Shown here: one piece after another, positions 7,629-16,983 of the stretch
Numbering within the stretch: position 1 is the first letter of the stretch
Layout of the letters: the number at the start of each line of letters is the position of its first letter
NCBI RefSeq assembly: GCF_041820985.1
Contig: NZ_JBGUAU010000004.1
Coordinates: 124,001-188,000, forward strand
Reading direction: 5' to 3'
Source of the DNA: Evansella sp041820985
Lineage (GTDB): Bacteria > Bacillota > Bacilli > Bacillales > Salisediminibacteriaceae
DNA length: 64,000 nt
The notes under the pieces: generated by a model
Told to the model about the DNA's origin: nothing
The model's database searches: none
Seen by the model: only the letters and a program-made list of their open reading frames with translations
Made by a program: the position numbers and the translations under genes

Positions 7629-8486
7629 ATGAAAATAGATGATTATCGTTTATTAGTGGAGTTAAGCAAAACAGGAACTATTCGAAGTGCGGCAACCAAT
7701 TTAATGATCTCGCAACCTGCCATAAGTCAGCGATTAAAGCATATAGAACGGGATTGGGGAGTGGAATTGTTTATTCGCACTCCAAAACAATTACTATTAA
7801 CGCCAGCAGGTGAAAAAGTAGTTGGATTTGCAAAAGAAATGATACTAGAAGAAAGACGTATTAGGGATGAAGTCAATTCTTTATTAGGGGAAGTGGGAGG
7901 CGTACTTTCATTAGGTGTTTCTTCTGTGATTGGTCAGTATGTATTGCCACCAGTACTTGAAAAGTATATTGATATGTACCCAAAAGTACAGGTGAACTTA
8001 ACGACAGGTTTAAGTAATGATTTACGAAAAAACTTTTTGGATTATCATATTGCAATTATCCGTGGTGAGAAGATTAACCATCAGCCTTGTCAGCATTTAT
8101 TCTCTGATCGCTTATTTCTTATAGACTTGAAAAAATTTGAGAAACAACAATCTAATCCACGTCCGTTGATCGCGTTTCAAGGCGATGATGTTTTACAATC
8201 AGCGGTACAAAGGTGGTTTATTGAGAATGATCAAGTGTTGTTTTCTCAAATGATTAAAGTAGATCAAATTGAGACATGTAAGCAGCTAATGAAAAGTGGA
8301 ATGGGAATGGCAGTTCTTCCAGAGACTGCATTAGGTGATTTAGGTGAAGAATACACTTATCAGCCTTTAGTTATGGGGGGGGAAGCACTTACTCGGGAAA
8401 CGTGGATAACGTATTCAAATAATATAGACAAGCTACCTCAAGCAAAAGCCTTTATTGATTTAATAGATTCCGAATCAAATAAGTAA
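7629..8486 (+). CDS. LysR-family transcriptional regulator
   Basis: A 285-residue regulator with an N-terminal winged helix (SGTIRSAA-like segment, then SQPAISQRLKHIE) and a two-lobed effector domain from about residue 85, starting LSLGVSSVIGQYVLPPVL. ATG 7629 is chosen because AAGGTGA (7616-7622) lies 6 bases upstream; GTG 7620 overlaps that site. LysR proteins usually control a divergent gene, but here the upstream side is a repeat and the downstream side a decayed acetyltransferase, so its target is not evident. The ligand is unknown. Confidence 0.9.
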   Translation: MKIDDYRLLVELSKTGTIRSAATNLMISQPAISQRLKHIERDWGVELFIRTPKQLLLTPAGEKVVGFAKEMILEERRIRDEVNSLLGEVGGVLSLGVSSVIGQYVLPPVLEKYIDMYPKVQVNLTTGLSNDLRKNFLDYHIAIIRGEKINHQPCQHLFSDRLFLIDLKKFEKQQSNPRPLIAFQGDDVLQSAVQRWFIENDQVLFSQMIKVDQIETCKQLMKSGMGMAVLPETALGDLGEEYTYQPLVMGGEALTRETWITYSNNIDKLPQAKAFIDLIDSESNK

Positions 8487-8532
8487 TTAATTTTGCAATC
8501 AATCATGATTTTTCATAGAAATAGGAATTTCA

Positions 8533-8770
8533 TTGAGCGAAGCAATAATTAAACTAGTAACCGACTTAGATAATGACAGCTTTTTGGGCATTACGAATAG
8601 AAGCGTTAACGAATAATCCTGAGTCATTTGCTATCACATATGAGGAAACGCAGAAACGAGAGAACCCTAAAGAATCAGCAACAACCAACTCATAAATTTA
8701 ACCTGGTCTTGTGGTAGGTGTTACAAGAGCAGACTTTTTTAAAGAGAATTGGAACTTTGACATGCCTTAG
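8533..8770 (+). pseudogene. Decayed GNAT acetyltransferase fragment
   Basis: One frame reads MSEAIIKLVTDLDNDS, then after a run of five T residues a second frame continues FWALRIEALTNNPESFAITY and EETQKRENPKES before a stop at 8693. A further stretch LVVGVTRADFFKENW follows. The first two parts match the N-terminus of GNAT N-acetyltransferases (LRPLTPADA..YWALRLEAL..NPEAF..SYEE). A one-base insertion explains the frame change, and the acetyl-CoA-binding core is missing. Confidence 0.7.
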
Positions 8771-8818
8771 TGAATTACTTAGTAAAGAAGAAATTCTTAC
8801 TTAAGGAGATGTCAATTT

Positions 8819-9667
8819 ATGTTTTATCATATTAAGGAATTACAATACGATGCAAAACCCCAATGCCCAGATCCTCTTTTTGCAAAGCAATTACAAGAGA
8901 TTCTAGGTGGTCAATATGGGGAGATATCAGTTGCATTACAATATTTATTCCAAGGGTGGAACACACGTGGTTCTGAAAAATACAGAGATATGTTAATGGA
9001 TGTAGGAACAGAGGAATTGGCTCATGTAGAAATGCTAGCTACTATGATTGCAAGATTACTTGATGGAGCACCAATAGGAGACCAAGAAACAGCTGCAAAA
9101 GATCCAGTATTAGGGGCTGTTTTAGGTGGAATGAATCCTCAACATGCAATTGTCTCTGGATTAGGTGCACTACCAGCAGATAGTGTAGGGAATCCTTGGA
9201 CTGCTGCCTACATTGGAGCAAGTGGAAACTTATTAGCAGATTTTCGCGCCAACTTAACTGCTGAATCACAAGGAAGACTTCAAGCAGTTCGTTTATATGA
9301 AGCAGCGAATGACCCTGGCGTAAAGGACATGTTATCATTCTTAATTGCCAGAGATACAATGCATCAAAATATGTGGAAAGCTGCAATTGCGGAACTAGAA
9401 GCACAAGAGAATATTGTTGTACCGAGTACGTTCCCTAAACATTTAGAGAAAAATGAAGTTGCTTATGACTTCTATAACTTATCAGAAGGAGAACAGAGCA
9501 GTAAAGGTAGATGGGCTCATGGTAAGAGTATGGATAGCCAAGGAAGCTTTAAGTATTATTCACAACCACCTGCATTTGGCGAGAAGCCTTTCTTAAAACC
9601 AGCTCCGAAATATACGCATAACACATTACCTACAATTCGCTCGGAAGAAAATAAGGATAATAATTAG
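8819..9667 (+). CDS. Manganese catalase
   Basis: Non-haem catalase of 282 residues that breaks down hydrogen peroxide with a dimanganese centre. The ferritin-like four-helix domain carries Glu35 (GQYGE), Glu66 and His69 (TEELAHVEM), and later a Glu (TAESQGR) and His (RDTMHQNMW), the expected metal ligands. The C-terminal segment with Gly, Pro and Ser-rich sequence is the usual subunit-wrapping tail. CotJC of spores belongs to the same family but is shorter and lies with cotJA-cotJB, which are absent here. The ribosome site AAGGAGATG precedes the ATG. The gene stands alone. Confidence 0.93.
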   Translation: MFYHIKELQYDAKPQCPDPLFAKQLQEILGGQYGEISVALQYLFQGWNTRGSEKYRDMLMDVGTEELAHVEMLATMIARLLDGAPIGDQETAAKDPVLGAVLGGMNPQHAIVSGLGALPADSVGNPWTAAYIGASGNLLADFRANLTAESQGRLQAVRLYEAANDPGVKDMLSFLIARDTMHQNMWKAAIAELEAQENIVVPSTFPKHLEKNEVAYDFYNLSEGEQSSKGRWAHGKSMDSQGSFKYYSQPPAFGEKPFLKPAPKYTHNTLPTIRSEENKDNN

Positions 9668-9680
9668 TTTAAAATAATGG

Positions 9681-9920
9681 AGAGGCTGGGACATAACGAA
9701 AGTGTAACATTGAAAAGACGAACCAGGTAACCTTAGCGGAGGAAATATCAGAAGACTCCGGCGGGATCAAAAGGCAAGGGTAAGACCCCAAGAGTGCTTA
9801 AGCGCTCGGCGGCTCACCAGCCGTCCGCGGAAAGCGAAGTATTTTTCTGCAGTGAATAGTATACCAAGAATCATTTCGTTCGGATTTCTCTTTGTTGAAA
9901 ACACTTTTGTCCCAGCCTCT
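9681..9920. repeat. Bacillaceae GGCTGGGACA intergenic element
   Basis: A 240-base element bounded by inverted ends: AGAGGCTGGGACA at 9681-9693 plus AAGTGT at 9700-9705, against ACACTTTTGTCCCAGCCTCT at 9901-9920. The centre holds GACTCCGGCGGGA, AAGACCCC and CCGCGGAAAGCGAAGT, blocks seen in repeats scattered through Bacillaceae genomes. It has no reading frame and is likely a structured, non-autonomous element. Confidence 0.75.
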
Positions 9921-10014
9921 TCTTCAATTTAGCGTTTAAAAGTTGTTCTATAAAAATTTAATTTTTCCCTCTACTTATGTCATAATAAAGTAAAATATCT
10001 AAGGAGGAAAAGTT

Positions 10015-11007
10015 ATGATAAAATGGGGTATTTTAAGTAGTGCTAACATTGCCGCAAAGGCAATTGTTCCAGCTTTACAAAAAGCAGAGAATGCTGAATT
10101 AGTAGCCGTAGCAAGTGAAAGTGGAAAAGCCCAAAAGACAGCCGAAGAATGGGGAGCGGCGAAGTTTTACAATTCGTATTTGGAACTTTTGAACGATCCT
10201 GATATCGATGCAGTTTATATTCCGTTACCAAATAGTTTACATAAAGAATGGGTTATTGAAACAGCAAAACATAAAAAACATGTGTTAGTGGAAAAACCAG
10301 CAGGAATTACAGCAGAGGAAGTAAAGGAAATGATTCAGGGTTGTGAAGAAAATAATGTCTTTTTTATGGAAGCATTCATGTACCAATTCCATCCGCAGCA
10401 CGACAGAGTAAAAGAAATAATGAAGAGTGGAGAAATAGGTGAAATTAAACTTATCCGCTCGACTTTCTCCTTCCCTATAGACTTAGAAAGCAATAACATT
10501 CGCCTAAATGCGAAATTAGGTGGCGGAAGCTTATTCGATGTTGGATGCTATTGTGTTCATGTAAGTCGTTTACTTCTAGAGAGAGAACCAGAACAAGTTT
10601 ACTTAAACAGTAATGTAGATCCAAAGCTTGGGGTAGATCTAACCTCAACAGGGGTATTACATTTCGGATCTGTTTTAGCAACTATTGATTGTAGCTTTGA
10701 GCAACCTCGATCTAACAGATATGAAGTAGTTGGTACAAAAGGTTCCATAGAAGTTCCATTTGCATTTCGACCGGATGCAAAACCTGATAGTAGTGACGGA
10801 TTTTTATTAATAAAAAATGATCACAGCGAAGTAGTTCGAGAAGAACGTGTGGAAGGTGATCAGTATAAAATACAAATGGAACACTTTTCAAGTTGTATTT
10901 TAGAAAAAAAATCACCTTCCTATACGGGAGAGCAAACATATCATAACTTAAAAGTCATTGAGTCTCTTTATGCATCAATGGAAACCAATGCACCAATAAA
11001 ATTATAG
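10015..11007 (+). CDS. Gfo/Idh/MocA-family oxidoreductase
   Basis: NAD(P)-dependent dehydrogenase of 330 residues acting on a sugar or polyol-like compound. The N-terminal Rossmann fold starts KWGILSSANIAAKAIVPAL, the catalytic motif region is VEKPAG at about 92-97, and the alpha/beta C-terminal domain contains GGGSLFDVGCYCVH. AAGGAGG precedes the ATG. It is monocistronic and closed by a terminator; the substrate cannot be named from sequence. Confidence 0.9.
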   Translation: MIKWGILSSANIAAKAIVPALQKAENAELVAVASESGKAQKTAEEWGAAKFYNSYLELLNDPDIDAVYIPLPNSLHKEWVIETAKHKKHVLVEKPAGITAEEVKEMIQGCEENNVFFMEAFMYQFHPQHDRVKEIMKSGEIGEIKLIRSTFSFPIDLESNNIRLNAKLGGGSLFDVGCYCVHVSRLLLEREPEQVYLNSNVDPKLGVDLTSTGVLHFGSVLATIDCSFEQPRSNRYEVVGTKGSIEVPFAFRPDAKPDSSDGFLLIKNDHSEVVREERVEGDQYKIQMEHFSSCILEKKSPSYTGEQTYHNLKVIESLYASMETNAPIKL

Positions 11008-11020
11008 AAATCAAACTTAA

Positions 11021-11067
11021 AAATGGTGTGCGAGAGGGTAAATAAACCTTTTGGCACACCATTTTTT
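11021..11067 (+). terminator. Terminator of the oxidoreductase gene
   Basis: AAATGGTGTGC (11021-11031) pairs perfectly with GCACACCATTT (11054-11064), followed by T residues. Confidence 0.85.
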
Positions 11068-11366
11068 GGTTTTACTAGTTGCTTTGAAAAACTACTAATG
11101 CTTTATCTGTTTAACTTATTTCAAAAAACTACTGAACATTTAAGCTGTTACAATTATAATGATATAGATAGGAGAAAAAAATGTCGTTTTTTGAAATAAA
11201 TTTTAGAATAAAGGTTTAATTTATTGAATGCACTAGTATTATTGTAACAGGGTATGTGGAGTAAACTGGTTAATAAGGTATTACTCGTATAGTAAATTCA
11301 CAGTATGTATTAGTTGTTTCATATAAAAATATACCTAGGAGAAATATAGAGGAGGTACTTATTTTT
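11068..11366. other. Leader region of the first GGDEF-EAL gene
   Basis: About 300 bases. AGGAG before an ATG at 11181 opens a frame of only 12 codons, with TATAAT-like sequence upstream; this may be a leader peptide or chance. The ribosome site GGAGG of the next gene is at 11351-11355. Nothing else was recognised. Confidence 0.4.
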
Positions 11367-14030
11367 ATGTCTACAGAGTCTTCATACCTGTCTAAAAGGG
11401 TTCGAATGACTATTCTATATACAATTTTATTTTTGCTTGGGTTATTTTCAAGAATGTCCCCGGTTGAATTTGTTTACGGAATAAGTTTTTCTTTTTATAG
11501 TATTTTCTTACTACTTCTATTCAGGACTTTTGGTATACGTTGGATGATTATTTCTGCATCAATCATCCATTTAATAGCTGTTTTTTTCTATGGAGATAGC
11601 ATTTGGAATCTTATTACAATAGCAGAGGTACTTTTTATCGGACTTTTCATTGTTTATAAGAAAATGAATAATATGGTACTTTTAGCTGGTGCCTTTTGGA
11701 TCGTCTTAGGAATTCCTGTTTCCATTGGTCTTTATTATTTTGATTTTTTCGGAGATATCAGTAACACACAGCTTTACGTTTTATTATGTATGTCTTTAAC
11801 GAACGGAGTATTTAATGCGTTAATAGCTGATATGTTAGTAACATATATCCCTTTTAATAACCTATTAAATCCAAGAGAATCAAAGAGGAATGTATTTTAT
11901 TTTCATCAGATTATTTCTTCTATGCTTATGGCTGTTATATTTATCCCTTTTTTACTGAACATGGCTTATACAAGCTGGAACACACAGGAGAAAACGGAGA
12001 TTGAGATACAACAACAGGCGGAAAATCAAATATCAACAATTAGGAGAGAATTAGAAGGTTGGAGTCATGACGAATTAAACAAATTGATGTTATTTGGAAC
12101 AGTACAAATAGGTCAGCTTCAGGATAGAGTAAGCTATTTTGCTTCACAAAATAAATCTGAAATAGCTATTACTAACAATAATAATACTGTCCTTGCTGCA
12201 AGTGCTAGTGATATACAGCAAAGGCTACCACTTGATATTAGACAACATGAAATAGAAGTTGCTGTAACAAATAATCTTTCTCTTTTTTTATCTGAGGAAA
12301 AAGCTCAAAATTACTCTCTAGCAAGATGGAGTGAAGGTAACTATGTATACTTTGAAGAGGGAATCCATCCAAGTATGCAGGCAACTCTAATATTTCCTAT
12401 AATTGCTTATCAAGGTGACATGTTTATCTATTTTTTAGAACAATTTAGACTGTTACTTTTCTTTTTGGTAAGTGCACTTGTATTATCGTTTATTATAAAA
12501 CGTTTCTTAGTTAATACATTAAATCAATTAACAAATTCTACTACTGGATTACCCATGAAATTACAGACGAATCAAAAGGTTGAGTGGCCAGAAAGTAGCT
12601 TAGAAGAGATAAATAAACTAACAATTAATTTCAAACATATGTCCAAGCAGTTAAACCAACTATTTCAAAACGGTGAATTGATGAATCAGAAATTAAAAGC
12701 ACAAACAAATATTCTACAAAAATCAGAAGAAAAATTATTTGAGTTCGCATATTATGACTCACTAACGGGACTACCTAACCGTCAATATTTTCAAAATACT
12801 TTAAGGCAATTGATTAATAAAGATAAATCAATAGATGATGTTATTGGTGTTTTGTTTATGGATTTAAATCAATTTAAACAAATCAATGATACGTTAGGTC
12901 ATGTTGTAGGAGATGAATTATTACGTTTAGTAGCCAAGAAGCTGAATTTATTGCAGGATGACTATACAAGAGTTTTTCGATTAGGTGGAGATGAGTTTGT
13001 TGTAATTTTCCAAGCAAAAAATAAAGAAGAGGTTATTAAGTTAGGGGACGAAATAATATCTATCTTCTCTGATCCTATTAATATCAATGGTTTGTCATTG
13101 TATGTTACTACGAGTGTTGGTGTAAGCTTATACCCTACAGATGGAAATGATTTGGACACCTTAGTAAAGTACGCAGATATGGCAATGTATAGTGCAAAAG
13201 AAAAGGGAAGGAATTATATCCAGTTCTTTGATGAGTTTATGAAAGAAGAGCTATCATTGCGAATGACATTAAATCATGGGCTTCAAGAGGCGCTCCTGGA
13301 TGAACAATTTGAGTTGTATTTCCAACCGAAAATGAAAACTAGTACAGGGAAGTTATCGAGTATTGAAGCATTAATTCGTTGGAAACATCCCGAGTTAGGT
13401 TATGTATCACCAGCAGTCTTCATTCCTGTGGCAGAAGAAACTGGATTAATTCTTGGAATGGATGAATGGGGCTTAAAAACAGCTTGTTTACAGAACAAAA
13501 AATGGCAGGATTTAGGTGCAGAGAAAGTACCAATTGCAGTTAATTTATCAGCAAAACATTTTTATCATGGTCAATTAATTGAAATGATAAAAAGAGCATT
13601 AGAACTATCTAATTTAGATCCTCAATATTTACAAATAGAAATAACAGAAAGTGTATTTATGAAAAACTTAGGAGAAGTAATAGGCATTATGGAGCGGATA
13701 CGAAATATGGGAGTTAGTATCTCTATTGATGATTTTGGTAGTGGCTACTCTTCCTTAAGTCAACTAGTTAATTTACCGATTAATGAAATGAAGCTTGATA
13801 TGGAATTTATTAGAGGGATCGATGTAAATAAGAAGAAGGCTTCTATGGTAAAACTTATCGTACAATTAGCACACTCATTAGGCTTAAATGTAGTTGCAGA
13901 AGGAATTGAAACGATGGAGGAGCTAGAATATCTCCAACAAATTCATTGTGATGAGGTGCAAGGATATCTATTTAGTAAGCCTATTCCTCATGATGAACTG
14001 TATAATAAATTTTATAGAATTGAAGTTTAG
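11367..14030 (+). CDS. Membrane GGDEF-EAL cyclic-di-GMP enzyme
   Basis: An 887-residue signalling protein. The N-terminal 200 residues hold about six hydrophobic segments, followed by an extracytoplasmic stretch (about 205-345), another membrane segment near 355-375, a linker, a GGDEF domain (motif RLGGDEF near 536) and an EAL domain (EALIRW near 670, DDFGSGYSSL, VAEGIET, QGYLFSKPI). Both active-site motifs are intact, so it may make and degrade c-di-GMP. No RxxD inhibitory site is found before GGDEF. GGAGG precedes the ATG. A solute-binding lipoprotein gene follows 123 bases later and may present a ligand to this sensor; that is inference. Confidence 0.93.
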   Translation: MSTESSYLSKRVRMTILYTILFLLGLFSRMSPVEFVYGISFSFYSIFLLLLFRTFGIRWMIISASIIHLIAVFFYGDSIWNLITIAEVLFIGLFIVYKKMNNMVLLAGAFWIVLGIPVSIGLYYFDFFGDISNTQLYVLLCMSLTNGVFNALIADMLVTYIPFNNLLNPRESKRNVFYFHQIISSMLMAVIFIPFLLNMAYTSWNTQEKTEIEIQQQAENQISTIRRELEGWSHDELNKLMLFGTVQIGQLQDRVSYFASQNKSEIAITNNNNTVLAASASDIQQRLPLDIRQHEIEVAVTNNLSLFLSEEKAQNYSLARWSEGNYVYFEEGIHPSMQATLIFPIIAYQGDMFIYFLEQFRLLLFFLVSALVLSFIIKRFLVNTLNQLTNSTTGLPMKLQTNQKVEWPESSLEEINKLTINFKHMSKQLNQLFQNGELMNQKLKAQTNILQKSEEKLFEFAYYDSLTGLPNRQYFQNTLRQLINKDKSIDDVIGVLFMDLNQFKQINDTLGHVVGDELLRLVAKKLNLLQDDYTRVFRLGGDEFVVIFQAKNKEEVIKLGDEIISIFSDPININGLSLYVTTSVGVSLYPTDGNDLDTLVKYADMAMYSAKEKGRNYIQFFDEFMKEELSLRMTLNHGLQEALLDEQFELYFQPKMKTSTGKLSSIEALIRWKHPELGYVSPAVFIPVAEETGLILGMDEWGLKTACLQNKKWQDLGAEKVPIAVNLSAKHFYHGQLIEMIKRALELSNLDPQYLQIEITESVFMKNLGEVIGIMERIRNMGVSISIDDFGSGYSSLSQLVNLPINEMKLDMEFIRGIDVNKKKASMVKLIVQLAHSLGLNVVAEGIETMEELEYLQQIHCDEVQGYLFSKPIPHDELYNKFYRIEV

Positions 14031-14153
14031 TGTTATGTGTATGGAAAAAAGGATTTTAATATCAAACGAGCAGCTGACTCTTATTAGAAATTGATCAATA
14101 AATAATGTGTCAATCATGTTAAGTTAGTTGCTTTGTTGAAGGTGAGGAGTTTG

Positions 14154-15500
14154 ATGATAAAAAGGAAGAAAATCATTGTTTTTTGTATTTCTACCTTACT
14201 CTTTTTTATATATGGATGTGTCGTTAAAGAAGAGAATAATAGCTATCATGAAGATGAATCTATTATAGATTCAACATTAGAAGAAAATGTGGATCACAAC
14301 TCGTCACCAGATGATATCATTTTAACTATGTGGTCTTATTACAGTGATGGTTGGGATAATATTATTGAGCAATTTGAATCAATTCATGATGGAATAACAA
14401 TTGAATTAGAAACTATATCCTATGGTAACTACCCACAAGAGTATTTCAAATCATTTGTTGAGGGTAATACTCCAGATATTGTAGTAATAGATAGTCCGCA
14501 TATTGGAGATTTCAAAGCAGTAGAAGGACTAGAGAATTTACTATATGAGCCCTATGAAGCAAGAATCTATGAAAATGACTTTTCAGAATCACTTTGGGAT
14601 ACAGGGAAATCACTGGATGGAAATCAACTAATTGGCATACCTTATGTAACGGCACCTTTTGTAGCATTTTACAGAGCAGACATAATGGAACAATATGGAT
14701 ATCCTGCTGATCCTGAGAAATTAGCTGTTTTTATGGAAGATCCAGCTAATTGGCTAGAAATGGTCTCAGAGCTAGCAAAAGATAATATTTGGATGGTGCA
14801 GTGGCCTATGGAAGTTCTGCGGATCTATGAATCAGGTACAGGTATGTTTGACAACAGTTTGAATTTTCAAAGAAATAATGAATCCTTCTTGGAAGCAATA
14901 GACTTGGCACAGACTATTCATAAAAACTCCTTGTATTCTTCTAAAGACATTTGGAGTCCAGTTGGTCAAGAGGCTATTAAAAACGATCAATATGCAATGT
15001 TATATCTTGGTACTTGGGGTACAGGATTGTTAAACGAGTGGGTACCTGAGCAGGCTGGGAAATGGAGAATGACTAGACTACCCTTTAATGTATATGGGTG
15101 GATGAATAGCAGTATTCTTTCTATCCCAGAAGCAAGTGAAAATAAGGACTTGGCATGGGAGTTTATTAAATTTAGTTCCTTTGAGTTACCAATGGAAGGT
15201 TTCCAAAGTATGACTATGGGTTATCTTCCTTCAAGGAATAACCCAAAAATCATAGACTATGAAAGTGAGTTTCTAGGAGGGCAAAGGGAACAAGAACTAA
15301 TAGAAAAATTAATGGCTCAAACAAAGGAACATACGTTAACACCTTTAGACATAAGGGCTAATGAAATTTGGTACGAAAAAATGTATGGTATGTTAGAGTG
15401 GGGTTATGATGCTGATGAGATCCTTGTTTCTATTGAAGAAACTTTGGATATGACCCTTGGTCAAGAAAGGGAAATTTTGTTACGACACATAAGTCAATAG
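14154..15500 (+). CDS. Orphan extracellular solute-binding lipoprotein
   Basis: A 448-residue bacterial solute-binding family 1 protein of the sugar type. A short Lys-rich signal peptide ends in a lipobox (FIYGC), giving a membrane-anchored lipoprotein; the mature domain has the LTMWSYYSDGW and DIVVIDSPHIGDF segments typical of carbohydrate-binding proteins. No ABC permease or ATPase gene is adjacent, only a GGDEF-EAL sensor upstream, so a sensory role is possible. ATG 14154 is preferred over TTG 14133 because AAGGTGAGG (14139-14147) lies between them. Confidence 0.85.
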   Translation: MIKRKKIIVFCISTLLFFIYGCVVKEENNSYHEDESIIDSTLEENVDHNSSPDDIILTMWSYYSDGWDNIIEQFESIHDGITIELETISYGNYPQEYFKSFVEGNTPDIVVIDSPHIGDFKAVEGLENLLYEPYEARIYENDFSESLWDTGKSLDGNQLIGIPYVTAPFVAFYRADIMEQYGYPADPEKLAVFMEDPANWLEMVSELAKDNIWMVQWPMEVLRIYESGTGMFDNSLNFQRNNESFLEAIDLAQTIHKNSLYSSKDIWSPVGQEAIKNDQYAMLYLGTWGTGLLNEWVPEQAGKWRMTRLPFNVYGWMNSSILSIPEASENKDLAWEFIKFSSFELPMEGFQSMTMGYLPSRNNPKIIDYESEFLGGQREQELIEKLMAQTKEHTLTPLDIRANEIWYEKMYGMLEWGYDADEILVSIEETLDMTLGQEREILLRHISQ

Positions 15501-15514
15501 TTTCCTATTCAATG

Positions 15515-15543
15515 AAACGCCGGAGGACTCTGGCGTTTTTTTC
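15515..15543 (+). terminator. Terminator of the solute-binding protein gene
   Basis: AACGCC (15516-15521) / GGCGTT (15532-15537) with inner GAG/CTC pairs, followed by seven T residues. Confidence 0.85.
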
Positions 15544-15849
15544 GTTTATATTTAGCTGTTTAAAACGTTGATGTTGATTACAAATATCGTTTGTTAGTTG
15601 AACGCATGGTAATGATTGATGCAGGACCAGTTTCTTCCTTACGTCATATTTGGATCATACGACATTAGAAGTGATATTGGCATAGGTAGGAAAAATGTTA
15701 GAAAAAGTAAATAAAAGCTAAACTGAGACTGTTCGGAAAATGCCTATCTGTTTTTTAATACTAAGAAGACTTAAGATAAAAAAATTTTAAAAAAAAGTAA
15801 AAAATATTCATATTTTTCTAAAGTCGCAACCCCTTGGTGTTGTTGAGTT

Positions 15850-15864
15850 TGATAATCATTATCA
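15850..15864 (+). promoter_or_regulatory. Fur box 1
   Basis: TGATAATCATTATCA is an exact match to the 7-1-7 Fur consensus of Bacillus. It lies about 45 bases upstream of the -35 of the yclN promoter. Confidence 0.88.
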
Positions 15865-15908
15865 CTTGAGAAAACCAATGTTAGCCATATTAATATTATA
15901 ATTAGGTA

Positions 15909-15936
15909 TTGACTATGTTTTGTAAGATGATAAAAT
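15909..15936 (+). promoter_or_regulatory. yclN promoter
   Basis: TTGACT (15909-15914) and TAAAAT (15931-15936) with 16 bases between form a sigma-A promoter between two Fur boxes. Confidence 0.65.
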
Positions 15937-15949
15937 AGACATTGCTAAT

Positions 15950-15964
15950 TGATAATGAATATCA
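15950..15964 (+). promoter_or_regulatory. Fur box 2
   Basis: TGATAATGAATATCA has one mismatch to the 7-1-7 Fur consensus and lies just downstream of the expected transcript start, exactly 100 bases after Fur box 1. Repression by Fur when iron is plentiful is inferred. Confidence 0.75.
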
Positions 15965-16029
15965 ATATCATTAATGTGAGTAACGAAATTGAAAAGGGGG
16001 TTGGCTTCAAGCTTGATTTGAAGTTTTTT

Positions 16030-16983
16030 ATGAAATTAATATATCTATATATTTTATTAATTATCTTATCAATCACATCACTTTTTGTTGGTGTATCAAA
16101 CATTTCACCATTGGATATATTTAATCTAACAGACGAACAAAAACAAATATTACTTATTAGTAGATTTCCTAGATTAATAAGTATCATCATTGCCGGCGTG
16201 AGTATGAGTATATGCGGACTAATTATGCAGCAATTAACTCGTAATAAGTTTGTCTCACCTACAACCGCGGGAACAATGGACTCCGCACGCCTAGGTATTT
16301 TGGTTTCATTACTATTATTCTCTTCTGCAACTCCTTTACAAAAAATGATTGTTGCCTTTGTTTTCGCTTTAACTGGAACACTTATTTTTATGAAAATCTT
16401 AGACAAAATAAAGTTCAAGGATACGATATTTATTCCTTTAGTAGGTTTAATGTTTGGTAATATTGTAGGTTCAATTACAACTTTTTTTGCCTATCGTCAT
16501 GATCTTATCCAAAACATAGGCGCGTGGTTGCAAGGAAACTTTGCTCTAATGATGTCAGGACGATATGAAATGTTATATATCAGTATGCCACTTGTAGTTA
16601 TTGCTTACATATTTGCAAATAAATTCACAATTGCCGGTATGGGTGAAGAATTCTCTGTTAACCTTGGCTTAAACTATAAGCAAGTTGTGAATATAGGGTT
16701 AATCATAGTTGCGTTAATGACTTCTGTTGTTGTGTTAACAGTTGGTATAATTCCATTCTTAGGCTTAATCATCCCAAACATTGTAACAATCTTTAAGGGA
16801 GACAATTTACGAAGAAATCTACCATATACGGCACTATTAGGAGCAATCTTTGTTTTAATTTGTGATATTGTCGGTCGAGTAATCATTTTCCCGTATGAAA
16901 TACCAATTGGATTAACAGTAGGAGTAATTGGAAGTGGAATCTTCCTGTACATGTTATTGAGGAGAAATCATCATGGGTTATAA
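16030..16983 (+). CDS. yclN: Petrobactin-type siderophore ABC permease YclN
   Basis: FecCD-type membrane permease of 317 residues, one half of the channel that imports ferric petrobactin in B. subtilis (YclNOPQ, also FpbNOPQ). Strong similarity is visible along its length, including LPRLISI-like RFPRLISIIIAG, GLIMQQLTRNKFVSPTTAG and LPFLGLIIPN-like segments. I place the start at ATG 16030, which gives the same N-terminus and length as B. subtilis YclN. The frame is open from 15949, but a start there would sit on the transcript start and in Fur box 2. The ribosome site before 16030 is weak; AAAGGGGG lies at 15991-15998. Confidence 0.92.
   Translation: MKLIYLYILLIILSITSLFVGVSNISPLDIFNLTDEQKQILLISRFPRLISIIIAGVSMSICGLIMQQLTRNKFVSPTTAGTMDSARLGILVSLLLFSSATPLQKMIVAFVFALTGTLIFMKILDKIKFKDTIFIPLVGLMFGNIVGSITTFFAYRHDLIQNIGAWLQGNFALMMSGRYEMLYISMPLVVIAYIFANKFTIAGMGEEFSVNLGLNYKQVVNIGLIIVALMTSVVVLTVGIIPFLGLIIPNIVTIFKGDNLRRNLPYTALLGAIFVLICDIVGRVIIFPYEIPIGLTVGVIGSGIFLYMLLRRNHHGL

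Noticed and set aside
15949..16029. Longer N-terminus for YclN
   Set aside because: It would start within Fur box 2 at the expected transcript start, and adds residues absent from B. subtilis YclN.
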